Shown here one piece after another: positions 47,293-59,567 of a DNA stretch of 64,000 nucleotides. How positions within the stretch are numbered: the stretch's first letter is position 1; every line of letters starts with the position of its first letter. A program made the translations under genes and the position numbers. The notes under the pieces are model-generated. The model saw only the letters and a list, made by a program, of their open reading frames with translations, was not told where the DNA came from and searched no databases. The DNA comes from Cannabis sativa (lineage: Eukaryota; Streptophyta; Magnoliopsida; Rosales; Cannabaceae). The stretch covers positions 44,960,406-45,024,405 of the forward strand of contig NC_083603.1 in the NCBI RefSeq assembly GCF_029168945.1. The letters are read 5' to 3'.

Positions 47293-49674
47293 CTATGTAT
47301 CACTGTTACTAGAAGTAGTAGAGTTTATAGTTCTTACGTGCCTTTTCTTGTACTTCCAAAACTCATCTTTCTTACCCTTCTTTCTAGCTTGCACCATGCC
47401 CATTTTGCTATTGATTATCCCAAGTATGGCGCTTCGATCCTTCTTGTTCTTTCTAGCAGCTTTCACATCCAAAATTGATCTAAGCTTCTCATAAGACTTG
47501 ACATCAGGAACTTGTCCACTCTTCACCATGCTCTTATGATAATAAAACGCTCTCTTGAAATCGCGAACCCGGACATAAGCATAGATCATGGTTGAATAAG
47601 TTACTGAATCTGGTTTCAAATTGAGATTTTCCATCTCTTTCAACAGCTGTGGCATCTTTGAGTGTTGTCCTCCTCTTGCATATGCATTCATCAGCATATT
47701 ATAAGTCATCACCGTTGGCTGCAAACCAATCTTCCCAAACTCAGAAATCACATCTCTTGCTTCCATGTAGCAACCCTCTTTTGCGAATCCATCAACAAGA
47801 GTATTGAACGTTACACGAGTCCCCTCGATCTTTTCCTTCATCATCATCTTCCAAATTCTCATCAATGTTTCGGTATCCCCAGCACGCCTAAATGCATCCA
47901 ATAAAGCAGTATAAGTTTCTATGGAGGGCTTTAACTTTTCCTTCTGCATATTCTCGAATGCTATATAAGCTTTCTCGTGCCAGCCAGTGACTGAATAAGC
48001 ATGGATAAGGGCTGTATAAGTATGTGAAGTTGGAGATATACCAACTTTCTTCATCCTTAAAAAGGCATCTGCAGCCATGTCACTCATCTTCTGCCTTGCA
48101 TAAGCACTAATCAAACATGTATAAGATTTGGCATTTGGTTCCAATCCCAGCTCCTGCATTTCTTCCAAAAGCTTTTCAACAATATCAGGCTGCATTCGTC
48201 TACCATATGCATCCATAAGTATGTTAAAGGAGGCAGACGTCGGCTTAATCCCTTTTGTTTTCATCTCAGCAAAGAGACCTTCAGCTTCTTCAACTCGATT
48301 AGATTTCGCGAAAGCATCCATTAGGGTATTAAACACAATGGCATTTGGAAAAACTCCTTTCTTTGCCATTTCGATTTGGATGATAAGAGCTTCACTCTTG
48401 AGACCCTCATCACAGAATGATTTCACAAGAGCGCCTAAAATTTCTGGACTCCATTTGACACCTTTCCTGTTCATTCGATCAAAGAAGTCCCACGCTTCTT
48501 TAGCACTGCGGCCAATTTTTCTCATGATGGTAATCATTATCGAACATGTCACATGATCCGGACAAACATTGTTGGCTTCCATTTCCTCATACACCTTCCA
48601 TGCATCATTATACCTAAAATTAAGTTCATAAATTTCAATAACAAACATCAACAAGTAACAGCCTACTATGCAAGCATTGTCTACAGAAACAAAAACTCTT
48701 CCTTTGTGAGTCCCTAAAGTTCTTTCACAAGAAAAAGCTCCATTCACAAGGCTAATATAATCAATTTCACTTATATTTATCTTATAATCCAAATTGAGGC
48801 AACCATTAAGATAAGAAGATAAAATGTCATACCTTTTAGAAGACATTAGGCCAGAAATTGCAGCATTATAAACATGAACATCCCTGAATTCCTTCTCCTT
48901 TGGCAAATTCCTAAAGAAAACCATTAACTTATCACCCATACCAGCTCTTCCCAGCAAAGGAAACAAAACAGAACAAGCCCGAGAAGTCACCAATGAAGGC
49001 TCCTGCAAACCCATCCATTCAAAGAAATACAAGCAAGCCATGAACAACCTCTCCTGACCCATCAGCCGCAACACCTCCACACACTCTTTCCCACAAACCC
49101 TTTTCTCAAAACCACCCAAAGCTTCCCCAAGTGTCAAATGTTGAGGCAAAGTCTTCGCAATTTCCAAAATTTCTCCCACAACATTCTCAGCTAATGGACT
49201 GGTATACAAACTCTCCGACCCCATTTGCAAACTTTCCTTTTCAAGCAATTCTTCCACAGCAGACCCAGATTCGGTTTCGTCCACAAAGTCGGTATCAGCA
49301 GCAAGGTGCCATGAAGAGCGACGGTTCTTCTGAAGGGAGAGTTTGCCCTCTCGTTGAGGGTCTTGGGTCGAAGTTCGAGACTCGAAAAATCTACGAAGTG
49401 GGTCTTTCGAGTCATCATCTTCTTGGTCTAACTCTTCCTCTACTACTTGTTCTTCTTCTACTTCCTGTTCTTCTTCTTCTTCTTGGAGAAACGGGAGGAA
49501 AATGGGAGAAGAAGAGTGCGGAGGAGGAAGGGAGTGAATTGCGAACAGAGAGAAGAGTGTAGTTGTTTTGGAGATGAGAAAGAGGTGAGGTTTGAGGCAA
49601 TAATGGTTTAGACTGCGAGTGATGATAAAGGGTAATGGAAAGTGGAATCGTGATTGTTGATACGTGAGAGCCAT
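47293..49674 (-). CDS. EMB1006: Chloroplast-type P-class PPR protein, EMB1006 (At5g50280)-like
   Basis: The chosen start at 49674 (MALTYQQSRF) gives a Ser/Phe-rich, acid-free N-terminus typical of a plastid transit peptide. An in-frame Met at 49743 is also possible. A Glu/Asp-rich stretch follows, then ENVVGEILEIAKTLPQHL and LGGFEKRVCG, then about 11-12 PPR units of 35 residues (such as FNTLMDAFAKSNRVEEAEGLFAEM style, TYNMLMNAYARGG). A Lys/Arg-rich tail ends RHVRTINSTTSSNSDT. A 219-nt segment, 48614-48832, has perfect GT..AG borders and breaks a PPR unit, so it is taken as an intron. It is in phase and stop-free. Spliced length from the 49743 Met is 743 aa, or 720 from 49674. PPR proteins bind organelle RNA. 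EMB1006 is needed for embryo development in Arabidopsis (recalled). Confidence 0.87.
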   Translation of the reverse strand: MALTYQQSRFHFPLPFIITRSLNHYCLKPHLFLISKTTTLFSLFAIHSLPPPHSSSPIFLPFLQEEEEEQEVEEEQVVEEELDQEDDDSKDPLRRFFESRTSTQDPQREGKLSLQKNRRSSWHLAADTDFVDETESGSAVEELLEKESLQMGSESLYTSPLAENVVGEILEIAKTLPQHLTLGEALGGFEKRVCGKECVEVLRLMGQERLFMACLYFFEWMGLQEPSLVTSRACSVLFPLLGRAGMGDKLMVFFRNLPKEKEFRDVHVYNAAISGLMSSKRYDILSSYLNGCLNLDYKINISEIDYISLVNGAFSCERTLGTHKGRVFVSVDNACIVGCYLLMFVIEIYELNFRYNDAWKVYEEMEANNVCPDHVTCSIMITIMRKIGRSAKEAWDFFDRMNRKGVKWSPEILGALVKSFCDEGLKSEALIIQIEMAKKGVFPNAIVFNTLMDAFAKSNRVEEAEGLFAEMKTKGIKPTSASFNILMDAYGRRMQPDIVEKLLEEMQELGLEPNAKSYTCLISAYARQKMSDMAADAFLRMKKVGISPTSHTYTALIHAYSVTGWHEKAYIAFENMQKEKLKPSIETYTALLDAFRRAGDTETLMRIWKMMMKEKIEGTRVTFNTLVDGFAKEGCYMEARDVISEFGKIGLQPTVMTYNMLMNAYARGGQHSKMPQLLKEMENLNLKPDSVTYSTMIYAYVRVRDFKRAFYYHKSMVKSGQVPDVKSYEKLRSILDVKAARKNKKDRSAILGIINSKMGMVQARKKGKKDEFWKYKKRHVRTINSTTSSNSDT
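48614..48832 (-). other. Stop-free, in-phase intron of the PPR gene
   Basis: On the minus strand the donor reads AAAAG|GTATGAC and the acceptor AATTTTAG|GTATAATG. Removal rebuilds an ordinary PPR unit (SSKRYNDAWKVYEEM). The 219 nt encode 73 codons with no stop, so an unspliced transcript would still yield a full-length, longer protein. Confidence 0.75.
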
Positions 49675-50117
49675 AATTGGCTGTTTAAGGGGAAAAAATG
49701 AAACAGGGAATTGGGAAGAGCTATGCCTATGTGTTGATATCATAAAGCAGTTGTAGACATGTTGAAGTTGAAGAAGAAGAAGATTGTTGGGTCTGTGGAG
49801 ACACCAGTGGTCAGTGGATTCGATTAGATTCGATAACGAAGAAGAAGAGCGGTAAATTAGTGTGGGAAATGGATTAGATAGACAGACTGAATAATAAAGA
49901 CGGAATATTATTTATATTTACAAAAGTGATAATTGCAGCAAATAATTTTATTTGTTGCAATTAACCATTTATGTACAAAATTTAGTGGCTACGAGTATTT
50001 TTGGATTTAAAATATTTTAAATGAGTAGTTAACTTTAACAAAAATATTTTCTTCAATTTTATGCAAGTAGCTAACTGTAATAAATAAAACTAGATTGTAA
50101 ATTTTACCATTAAATTC

Positions 50118-50508
50118 AGGGTGTGTTTGGAAAGCTATAATTGAATTTGTGTGTAATTAGAAGTAATTACACAATTTGACATATTTGTCTGACCATTTAA
50201 TTACACTCTAACTGTGTAATTGAAAGTAATTGAGGAGTTCCAATTACACTCTCCAATTTTCATGGCCCCCATGAGAATTGAATGTAATTACTAAAAATTT
50301 TCCATATTAAACATTAGCTACTAAAAAATACTATTTTCTCATGTAATTACTAACTATTTTGCCAAACAAGATATTAGAAATTCATATGTAATTACCACCT
50401 CATATCCAAACACACCTTGCATTTTAAAATATATTGTAATTACTGTGCAATTATCACCCTAGTAATTACCCTACATATTAATTATACAGTTACTTCCAAA
50501 CACACACT
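50118..50508. mobile_element. MITE-like inverted-repeat segment
   Basis: GGGTGTGTTTGGAAAG at 50119 is mirrored by CCAAACACACC at about 50407-50417 and again by TTCCAAACACACAC at about 50492-50505. The interior is rich in GTAATTA/TAATTAC words. One element with a decayed end or two overlapping ones are both possible. Confidence 0.6.
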
Positions 50509-50533
50509 TAATAAAATTCTCAAATTGAAAAAT

Positions 50534-50536
<3 letters not shown>

Positions 50537-50578
<42 letters not shown>
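50537..50578. repeat. Poly(T) tract
   Basis: An uninterrupted T run of about 42 bases at the edge of the inverted-repeat segment. Its exact length is likely unreliable in any assembly. Confidence 0.9.
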
Positions 50579-50579
<1 letters not shown>

Positions 50580-51207
50580 AGTGTAGCGTAATGGTATTTT
50601 ACAATCATTTAATAATTTAATAGCTTCAAGGTCACCCATGACCTCTCCCTTTTTTCCATCCCTCCCTCACCACTAAGCTAGCCTTAGTGGCTTTGAAAAA
50701 AAAAAAAAAAATTACTGTTATGAAAAAGAACGTTAAATTTAGTACTAAAAATGAATAATTTGAGATATGATTAAAAACACTGTAGGCACTACTAGCAATA
50801 CTCAATTTATGTTTGGTAAAGAAAGCTGGTATTTGAATTAAGAAAACAATAAAACTATATCGATTAACGGAAATGTATATTATCTCCTTATAGGAGACCT
50901 TTAAAAAATTAGTGATGAAATTCAGAAGTTAAGATCATTTTGATTGGAAAATTGATAAGAACAAAAGAATGGATCGAAAGTCAAAATATGTGACTTCTCA
51001 TATTTGAAAATATAAGAAATAACCCATGTTAAAAATAAAAGTAAAGACCTTTTATTTTATTTCATCTTTGATTCAGTTTTATCCTGGTGTTGCTGCAAAA
51101 ATAAATTAATGAATGAAGTCTGTTTTACATTTGAACACGTTGAAGTTAAGAGGAGTCACTTTCTCTATTCTGAACTGGTCTAATACAGACTAATCAAAGA
51201 TTCAAAA

Positions 51208-54200
51208 TCAAACCATGTTAGGCCTTTGTGGCAGCAAAAGATTATAAAACTTATCATGTAAGAAGAAATTCTTCCCCTTACTATCAACGGCCTTTTTCCA
51301 CCCACACCACCCCCCACTTATGATTTTCTTGCGCTCGTCATTGCCCGTATAGTGAGGATCGAGTATAAGAAATGCACAATCTCCGCTAACTTCATTGTAA
51401 TCGACCCCTAGAAGGGTATACGCAAGTACTCCACCACCTGCATACATGTGTTTGAGTGTTCTCTTTTAGTTCGTTAATTTTTTATTTCTCCGGTCTAGAA
51501 TAGTCAAGAAAAGCTCAAATTGCTCACCAATCATAATTGGGGTTCCTTGATTCTCAAAGTGCAAAGCCAGCTCCCGACATTTCTCAGGTAGCTCAGCTCC
51601 AGATCTTACATTTATGATTTTGCAACCGACCTGTTCAAGAAGGGAGAAAAAAAAATGTTTGGTGAAGGGCTGCGCGTTTATTGATGACAACATTTAGCAA
51701 ATTAATACTAGGAAAATGGAGAAAATACACTAAGAAATACAGTTAATTAGAAAGATCGGCCAATATAGCCCTTTTTTCATATGCAGCCCTCTCAATATAG
51801 TAATATGCAATGATAATGATATATGACAGAAATAAGAGGAAAACTCTGAGAATACTTACACCCAACAGTTTGTCCAAAACAAAACTCAGCTCAATGGCAC
51901 CTATCCATTCACGTGACCCGACAAAATTAGGATCTTTGTCACCAATATCAACAAGTGATTGCTGTATTTCCCTGGAGATGAAATGTTTTCTTAAGATCAA
52001 ACGGCAACTGGGTTTTGTTTGTTTCCTTGAAAATAAAAACTGAAATTGAAAATCCCATTGTCTCTGAAAAACTTGATCCTATAAATTTATTATCAAAATA
52101 ATGGTTTAAACCCATCCATACCCTACAAAGTAAATATATAATCAAAATTTACAAATAGCTAAATGTGCCGAGAAGTCAGAAACTTTGTAAAGCAATCTTT
52201 TAATAAGGGTTAGTGAAATAAACCTATGTGAAGGAACTTCTGTAGATGTGTAGTGTTGGAGGCGGAACCATGAAATGATGGTTTGTAAAGATCGATAAGC
52301 GCAACCCCAACCCTAGAAAGTGAAAATTATATGAGTTGGCAATAATAATTGAGGGTCCAAATATGGAAATACAAATAGAGGATTTTGTTAACAATTGCAT
52401 TTTAAAATGCTAAACTTCTTAAGACAGAACTATGTAGATACTGCAAACTTTTAAGGAGACTTCCATTACCGAATCATTAAAGCCATCATGCATATAATGG
52501 TAATATTCGTAAGAACCTTGAACAAGAGATAAAGTGCCTCCTGAAACTGCATAAGGATAACACGATGCAATGAAAATTTCATTCATGACAACAGTGTAAA
52601 CAGAGTACAAGAAGTTAAAAGTTGTCACCTACCACCACTACTTGGAATTCCAATATGTACATCCTTCAGCAAAGTAGAACCTGATACCACCACAAGTATG
52701 TAAATAATTTTTCTCAAATGGAAAAAATAAAGGATGTTTTAAAGCCTTATGATGAATGTTTGCCTACTTTAAAAGAATGGTTACCTTTCTTTATTGAGTC
52801 ACTCTTTAGACCATGAGATGTAAAAAAGTTCAGAGCATTAGCAGCTCTTAGGAGGGGACGATCAAGAGGTAAACCCAGCCTCAAGTGTAGGGCTTTCCTA
52901 ACTTCAACTGTAGTGCAAAAAAAAATAAAAAATTTACAAGGACCCCTATCAGCACAATATGCTGATGGATGCAAGGCCAACCAATGAGCACAAGATTCCT
53001 TTCTGGAATTTTCTCAATAATTGGAAGGGAGAAAAACACCACACACAAACCCTCTTTGAAGTTTGAACAAAGTATCTGTTTGGTTTGAGAATATGGAAGG
53101 ATAAATTATTTATATCAGTGTATAGAGGTGAACTTCAACACTCTTAAGAAGTTACCACGGCTTACCTTGCTTCATTTCTGTCTCACCATAGTTAAGTTCA
53201 TAGATAACATTTACTGGATGAAGAAGCCCCGGAGGATTAAAGTGGTAAGAATGCAACTGAAAAAGAACAAAACCTGGTTCTCAGTAGAATATAAAGCCCC
53301 ACAAATTTTAAAACTACTTCCACCTTACCTTGTTGCCCACATAATATAACAGGCAATAAAACAAGGAAGACAGAAAGAAAAAGGAGTAAAATGATGGTAT
53401 TATCAAACGTGTGTTTCTTACTATCAGATAGAATGGCTATCACATACTTGACGAATTTGAGGTGGAGAAAAGATTTGCCTACCTGAGGATGCTTGGCTAG
53501 GAGATCGGGCAAAATAGTATTTTTCATTGAATTAAATTGATCAATTAACCCTGGAACTATTAACTTCGAAACTGCAGACACAAGTGGAAGATCCTTGGCC
53601 GCATAACTGAGCACTTCAAGCTTAAATTCCACAACCAAAAGTCTGGTTTCTTCAATTGCTGAAACGCACACTAACTTCCATTAAACTGAGTTAACAGCAG
53701 TTGATCTACAGTAAATATTTTAGTTTCAGTATTAATTAAAGAAATTGTGACATTGTCTAATTGATACCTGGAACATATTGTGCAAGCGGTGCAGCTACTG
53801 TTGGAGTATTTTCTGAGCTGTTAACAAGAATGCTTACTTGGATTTTATCTGCATTCTAAGCAGAAAAATCTATAAATGAAAGTTGAAGACCAAATTAATA
53901 TCAATTTTTGCATCAGAAAACATTTTAAAGTAAATGAAAGCAATGTACCATCCAAACACCAAAGGATAATCCAACATTCTTACCTCAGTAGAATACACTG
54001 AAGAGTCAGATTTATTATTCAAACAGAACTGCGAACATGTTATCAACTTTGCATCAGAATCTTGAGCACCTTCCCTGAAATTTGAGATGTCTGTACTAAA
54101 GTCCAACTGTCCACCACGCAGAATGACAGGTTGAGGTATTTCACCGGAAATTTGTGCTGTTGTTTCTACAATGTATGCAATCTTTGGGTCTTTTAATTTG

Positions 54201-55619
54201 GCTATAACACCTTCAGTTGCACGCTGGAATACCTTCTTCACATCTGGAGCATATAAGATAACTCATATTTAATGCACTGCATGATCCTTTACCTCTAACA
54301 AGTGCCTCTTCACAAGATCTATCCCCAAATGCAATTGTGACCATAAGTAGATAAAATGTTAAGAACAGCATAAATCTAAGACTTAACAAAATAATCTGGG
54401 ACATAATTGAAAAGCAACATTCTATGGCAGTGTTAAATCCAGACTCCTGATGAGAAGTTAGCTACACCAATCCTTTTGCATTCATACGATCCATAGAGGT
54501 GGGTCAAATCCTTATCTCGAGCCACTAAGTTTGAAAGGGCTTTCTTTTGTCCCTGTGTCCAAACCACTCACAGCTAAACATTAATAATAAAATTTTCAAG
54601 CAATAAGAGCCCTTAGAACCTCTAACTTGTTGTTCATTTCTTCTTCTTCCAGAAATTAAATAGTTCAAACTCAAATGATGATCTCAGGCCGTTATACAGT
54701 CGTTACATTTGCAAGAAGGTAGTATAAATATAAAACACATATATGTTCTTATATCATACAGAAAAATACTATCCAACTTGAGCTTGATAAATTCGCATCC
54801 AATAGGAAAAAAGTTAGATAAGTGTAGCAGGCCTTTCGATTAGCAACAATGAAATAACTGACACAGTAAGAATCTCACATGTGAATCCTCTGTTTTATCC
54901 CATTCTCGCTATATAGCACTAAACTACGAAATTTAAAGTTCAAATAAACACAAATTCAATAAAATTCTCAAAACTAATAGAAAAAACTTTAATGAAGCTT
55001 ACCAGAAGAGTTGTGTACAGGATAGTAGAGTGGCAACTGAATAGGAAGTTCACAGCTTAGCAAGCAACCTCTCTCCCAAAAATACTTCTCAGGATAATCC
55101 TCATAGACCACAGAATCAACACGTTCAATCCCCATTGAATTTTCCGAATTTGAAGTCAAAAAGTGAATTTCCCCAGTGTCTGAATCTGCCACAACTCCCA
55201 GAACTTCTTTCTTGTCTAATGCTCCAACGCCATAAAGAAGCTTTCTGAGCTTGCGAGCAGAATCAATAGCCTCGGCAGCATTCGTTTCGATATCGGAATT
55301 TTTAACAATCAAAGCTCCAACGATATCAAATCCTTTCAGCAGCAAGGTTCGAAGATCGTCTGCTCAAATAAATTACTAAATTTACGCTCAATTACCACAT
55401 GAGTATTGAGGAAGTGAAGGAGATGGAGATACCTGATTCTTGATTGTAATCCGGGGAAGAGGAATGATGATCAAAGTGGATGCATTTGACGGTGGATAGT
55501 ATTGTGAGGGGAGGGAAGAATGGGGATCCGATCAGCCATTGAAGGCCAGGTTGGTTCTTATGGAGAAGGAGCTTAGGGCATAAAACTCGAACGCTTCTGT
55601 GGTCGTCTTGGTTCTCCAT
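51208..55619 (-). CDS. Ufm1-specific protease (UFSP2 family, peptidase C78)
   Basis: Thirteen exons: 55433-55619, 55003-55359, 53984-54243, 53768-53855, 53483-53658, 53166-53256, 52785-52907, 52633-52680, 52470-52546, 52224-52312, 51860-51971, 51528-51630, 51208-51437. They sum to 646 aa with unbroken phase. The C-terminal papain-like domain has the catalytic Cys in [11 protein letters not shown] (C473) and the Asp and His in LDPHYTG (D597, H599). The N-terminal two thirds form the substrate-targeting part seen in UFSP2. The enzyme matures the ubiquitin-like modifier UFM1 and removes it from targets, mainly at the ER surface. Arabidopsis At3g48380 has nearly the same length (recalled). It starts [18 protein letters not shown] lies about 130 bp upstream. 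Confidence 0.94.
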
Positions 55620-55750
55620 TACAGCTCTCTCTGCTGTCGAAGAATCAATAAATGGAGTATTTTTGGAGTATTAATTTCCTAAGGAAAAAAACAAAGCTGT
55701 TAATAGTGTAGTACTATAATGGGAATTTTATTCATAGACATTTTTTTTAA

Positions 55751-56117
55751 GGGTAAATATCATTTTGGACCATCTGTTTTACAAAAGTTACCAATTGAAT
55801 CTTTTGTTTTGTTAAATAACAAAATGGACCCTGCATTTTCTAAAATAGTACAAATAGGACCCTAATTTTTTGTCAAAATAAAGTTTAATTATAATCCGAT
55901 CTAAAAGTATTATGACAAAACTGTTTACATTTTTTGTATCTGTTCGTATTAAGTATTGTCTTTAAATTGGTTGTATTAAAAAAAAAATTGTCAAAAATTA
56001 AGCTCAGGGTCCTATTTTTACTATTTTAGAAAATACAAGGTCCATTTTGTCATTTAACAAAACACAGGGTCCAATCTATAACTTTTGCAAAACACAAGAT
56101 TCAAAATGGCATTTACC
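55751..56117. mobile_element. MITE family D with long inverted repeats, upstream of the UFM1 protease
   Basis: The left arm starts GGGTAAATATCATTTTGGAC. The right arm, ending TCAAAATGGCATTTACC, is its inverse. Pairing extends for well over 100 bp through AAATGACAAAATGGACC-like words. The start codon of the protease is at 55619, so the element sits in or just upstream of the promoter. Poly-T flanks hide any target duplication. Confidence 0.82.
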
Positions 56118-57128
56118 TTTTTTTAATGCAGTTTTATATGTATATTTTTATTATATATACACACAAAAAAAGGACAAAACAGTAACAAGTTACCCAATTA
56201 TTTTTTTTATAGATTTAAATCACAAAAGTTACCTAATTATTGAAAGTTCAAAAATGTTTGGAATCATAGAGTGCTATTACAAATGGGGATCTTCCCTTGC
56301 TACTTGTGTGATTGTGAAGGTCATTGACTTGTCAAATCCTTTTTAATTCTTTACTCTATTTTAAGGTGACACTTTTTTTTGTTTCATTCCATAATATTTC
56401 CTTTAAATTTTATAAAACACATATATTATTTCTTTAATTTTTTTAGAAACAAAGAATAATTATTAAAGTCATATATTGTTATGACTTATCATAAATTATT
56501 TATTCATATTAAGAATAATTACTATATGAGTATGTATATATTGAGTTATTATAAAAAAAAATTGGATACATTGTTTACATTTGTTCGTATTAAGAATCAT
56601 CTTCAAGTTGGTTATATTAAAAAATAAGTTCATGGTACTATTTTGTACCAATTTGGAAAATACAAGGTCTAATTGTCATTTTACAAAATAGAAAATCAAA
56701 TCAGTAACTTTTACAAAATACAGAGTCTAAAATGGTATTAACACTTAAATAAATAATTTTTTATGATGTGATTAATAAACTTTTGACGCGTGACAATTTT
56801 AAAAACTACAAACAAAGTTGTTAAATTGGGTACTTACGGACTAATGAGAATCTCAAATTTAGAGACTATTAATGTAATTTTTTTAGATTAGGAACTTATC
56901 TACATCAAAGTGAGCTTTTTAAAGACTTATGCAGCAATTTAATATCAACACGTGATATTTTTAGAAACAACTAATGATTATGTTAAAATGAGGATCAATG
57001 GACTTACAAGAGTTTCGAGCTTGAAGACTATTACTGCTATTTTTTAATGTTGTAGATTTATCTGCATCAAAATAAACTTTTAGAGACTTAATTCACAATA
57101 TTCCCCCTTTCATATAAACATATTAAAA
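56118..57128. other. Intergenic, with a partial MITE D relative
   Basis: About 56560-56740 repeats the right half of MITE D (TTGTTCGTATTAAGAAT, AAAATACAAGGTCTAAT and ACAAAATACAGAGTCTAAAA). The rest is AT-rich with no gene. Confidence 0.6.
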
Positions 57129-57406
57129 GGGAAATTTACAAAAATACTGAAATTTGGGTTAATTTTTACAAAAATACTGTCACGCGGAAATTTTTTCAAA
57201 AATACTGTGTTTTTATATAACACCAGTAAAACACAAAGTAATATAACTCAAAACAACAGTAGAACACTAGTAAAACACAAGTGAAACTTAACACAGTATA
57301 CTGCAGCATGAAACTTATAAAAAAATACAGTAAAAAAGTAAAAAATACCGCCTGGCAGTATTTTTGTAAAAAAATGACAAAAGTTAGTATACTATGTAAA
57401 TTTCCC
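57129..57406. mobile_element. MITE family G, copy 1 (278 bp)
   Basis: It begins GGGAAATTTACAAAAATACT and ends TATGTAAATTTCCC, a clear inverted repeat. TATTAAAA is directly repeated at 57121-57128 and 57407-57414. An 8-bp duplication fits a hAT-type MITE. A related copy is at 22651-22933. Confidence 0.87.
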
Positions 57407-57559
57407 TATTAAAATGAGTTAGTTTTAGTTTTTAACATCATTAGTATGTAAACTTGTCACCCCTACAAGAACCACCTTGAGATGGGCTTATTAGTAAATG
57501 TAAGCATTAACAGGTAGCATATTTGGTTAAGTTAGTTAGACTTCCTAATTAATTTTCTA

Positions 57560-58098
57560 ACCGTTTTGGTCAATTTATTTTAACTGTATTTTAGTTAAAA
57601 AGACTGTATAAATATCCATGAATTCGATGAAATCAGTGAGCTTTGTTCTGTGAGATCTTCTCTTGTCTTTCTTTCTTTGTTTATTCTTTGATTTTTTTTT
57701 CCTTGAAATTTTACATGGTATCAGTTGTCTCCCTTGACTAACGTCTTCTATGGAGTCTTCTTCCACCGGTCCCATACCAGATCTTAAAGCTCCAACGAAC
57801 AACACGGTCTTTACTCAGGCCACCATCGAACGCCCAAATAAGATGAACTCCAACTGGAATCTTTTATCTCATTCTCTCACCTCTACTTTCACTGTTAAAC
57901 CTGATCACACTAACTTCTTGTCTTGGAAATCTCAAGCTCTTCCCACAGTGATTGGGCAAGATCTTGACGAGATCTTGCTTGCAAGAATTCCACCACCTAT
58001 AAAATTGATTAGTGGAGAGCCTAACTCTGTCCCTGTTCAAGTACATCCAGCTCAATTATGCATGAACAAATCAACTTTTGTGTAAATATAAATACTAA
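57560..58098 (+). mobile_element. Copia fragment: LTR end, primer-binding site and start of gag
   Basis: A TATA-like TGTATAAATATCC at about 57605 and a T-rich leader lead to TTTTACA|TGGTATCAG at 57709-57723. This is an LTR end plus the TGGTATCAG primer-binding site that pairs with initiator tRNA-Met, typical of copia elements. The open frame at 57750-58085 starts MESSSTGPIPDL and contains DHTNFLSWKSQALPTVIGQD, the conserved N-terminal gag motif. It stops at 58085, just before MITE B. The rest of the element is absent. Confidence 0.75.
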
Positions 58099-58383
58099 GG
58101 TGGCGTTTGGTTAGAAGGAATGAAACCATAGAAATGAGAATGAGAATGGAATAAAATATAAAATACAAAAAAAAAAAAGAAAAAAAATTGATAAAAAAAT
58201 TATTAAATTTTTTCTCATCATGCATTAGAATGACCTTTCTTTCCATTTCAAAATAGAATTGTCATTCTACCAAAGTACTAGAAAAAATGACATTCCAGCA
58301 CTTTAATATGCAACCAAACAAAAGAATAGAGATTGTTTCATTTCCTTTCCATTCCATTTCATTACCTCCAACCAAACGCTGCC
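58099..58383. mobile_element. MITE family B, copy 3 (285 bp)
   Basis: The ends are GGTGGCGTTTGGTTAGAAGG and CCAACCAAACGCTGCC, flanked by TAA on both sides (58096-58098 and 58384-58386). This copy has the best-preserved target duplication of the family and supports a PIF/Harbinger-like origin. Confidence 0.87.
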
Positions 58384-58839
58384 TAAAGTTTAGTTTGGAA
58401 CATCGTATTAGGTTGTATTGTATTATATTAAATTATATATCATATTATTGTATAATACTATATTAAACTTTAATTTATACAAAAATATTATATATTTAGA
58501 TGTCAATAAAAGTTAATACCACATATAGTTTTACATGATTGTTAAAATATAATTTAATATAATACTATACAATACGGTGTAGTAAGACATACCAAATCAA
58601 CCCTGAAAAAAAATGGTACAAGGAAAAAAGAATTGTTAACAATTAATTATATTGAAGGAACAATCATCATTCATCATAAGTAACTATATTTCAAAACTAA
58701 ATTTTGCAGCACAAATTAGTAGTTCCCATAAAAAAAAAAGAACATAAAACTAAAACAAAACCTAAAATTTATGCTGGTATACTTAATTTTTTTTCTTCTC
58801 TTTTTCAAATCCAATCTTTCTCAAATCAAAAAACTCAAA

Positions 58840-59532
58840 TTACTTGTACTCGAAGCTAGGCACTGGGGGCGCATCAAAGCTCTCCAATATCTTCGTTTCG
58901 CTTCCACTACTACTCGCTCCTTGCTGCTCCTTCTTGTCTCCACCACCGAGCCACCCTCCAAACCAAGAACCCGAACCCGAATCCGAAGCAGACCCGGTTG
59001 CGGCAGCTACCTCCGGAGCCTGTAACCGACCCGGTAACTGGCTTGAAGGAGGAAACCCAGGCATTCCTGCCATATTAGGAGCTGGTTCGTCAATTATAAT
59101 AGGCATTGGTTGTTGTTGACTAAGGACTTTATTGAGCATGATCCCAGCTCCTTCGATCAGAGCCAATAAAACGCCACCAAACGCAGCCGATCGAGAAGCC
59201 GCGCGGAAACCCTGACGCATCTGGAGAAATCCACCTGTGGCGGCGCCGGCTATGATCGAGTTCCAAGGATCCTCCTTTTGGCGGACGTAGACCATGGTAC
59301 AGTCGAAGGCGGAGAATAAACCACCCCATACGGCGAAGCTTCCGCCGACTCGAGGAGCGTTCATCCTCACGGCTTGAGAGCCGCCAACGAGTCGTGCTCC
59401 CTGGGGAGAGTTGTAGACGCCTTTGAGGAAGTGGAAAGCGGAGCCGCCAACGGCACCCATGCCGAAGGCGCCGCCGATGTCGTCGAGGATACGATCTGGA
59501 CAAGGCTCCCTAGAAGTCTCTGGAGTTCCCAT
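58840..59532 (-). CDS. TIM17: Mitochondrial import inner-membrane translocase subunit TIM17
   Basis: Intronless, 230 aa, start [21 protein letters not shown]. The Tim17/Tim22/Tim23 domain spans about residues 15-135 with Gly-rich transmembrane segments ([68 protein letters not shown]). The signature [14 protein letters not shown] is intact. The C-terminal extension, rich in Gly, Ser, Pro and Gln (about 140-230), is typical of plant TIM17-1/2 type proteins and is absent from the yeast protein. With TIM23 it forms the channel that imports presequence proteins into the mitochondrial matrix. The gene resembles At2g37410. Confidence 0.96.
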   Translation of the reverse strand: MGTPETSREPCPDRILDDIGGAFGMGAVGGSAFHFLKGVYNSPQGARLVGGSQAVRMNAPRVGGSFAVWGGLFSAFDCTMVYVRQKEDPWNSIIAGAATGGFLQMRQGFRAASRSAAFGGVLLALIEGAGIMLNKVLSQQQPMPIIIDEPAPNMAGMPGFPPSSQLPGRLQAPEVAAATGSASDSGSGSWFGGWLGGGDKKEQQGASSSGSETKILESFDAPPVPSFEYK

Positions 59533-59567
59533 GGAGAAAGTTTGTGGAGAGAGCTCCGAAGACTGTT

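Noticed and set aside
49131..49562. Plus-strand open frame of 143 codons
   Set aside because: It lies antisense to the conserved N-terminal coding part of the PPR gene and has no family features.
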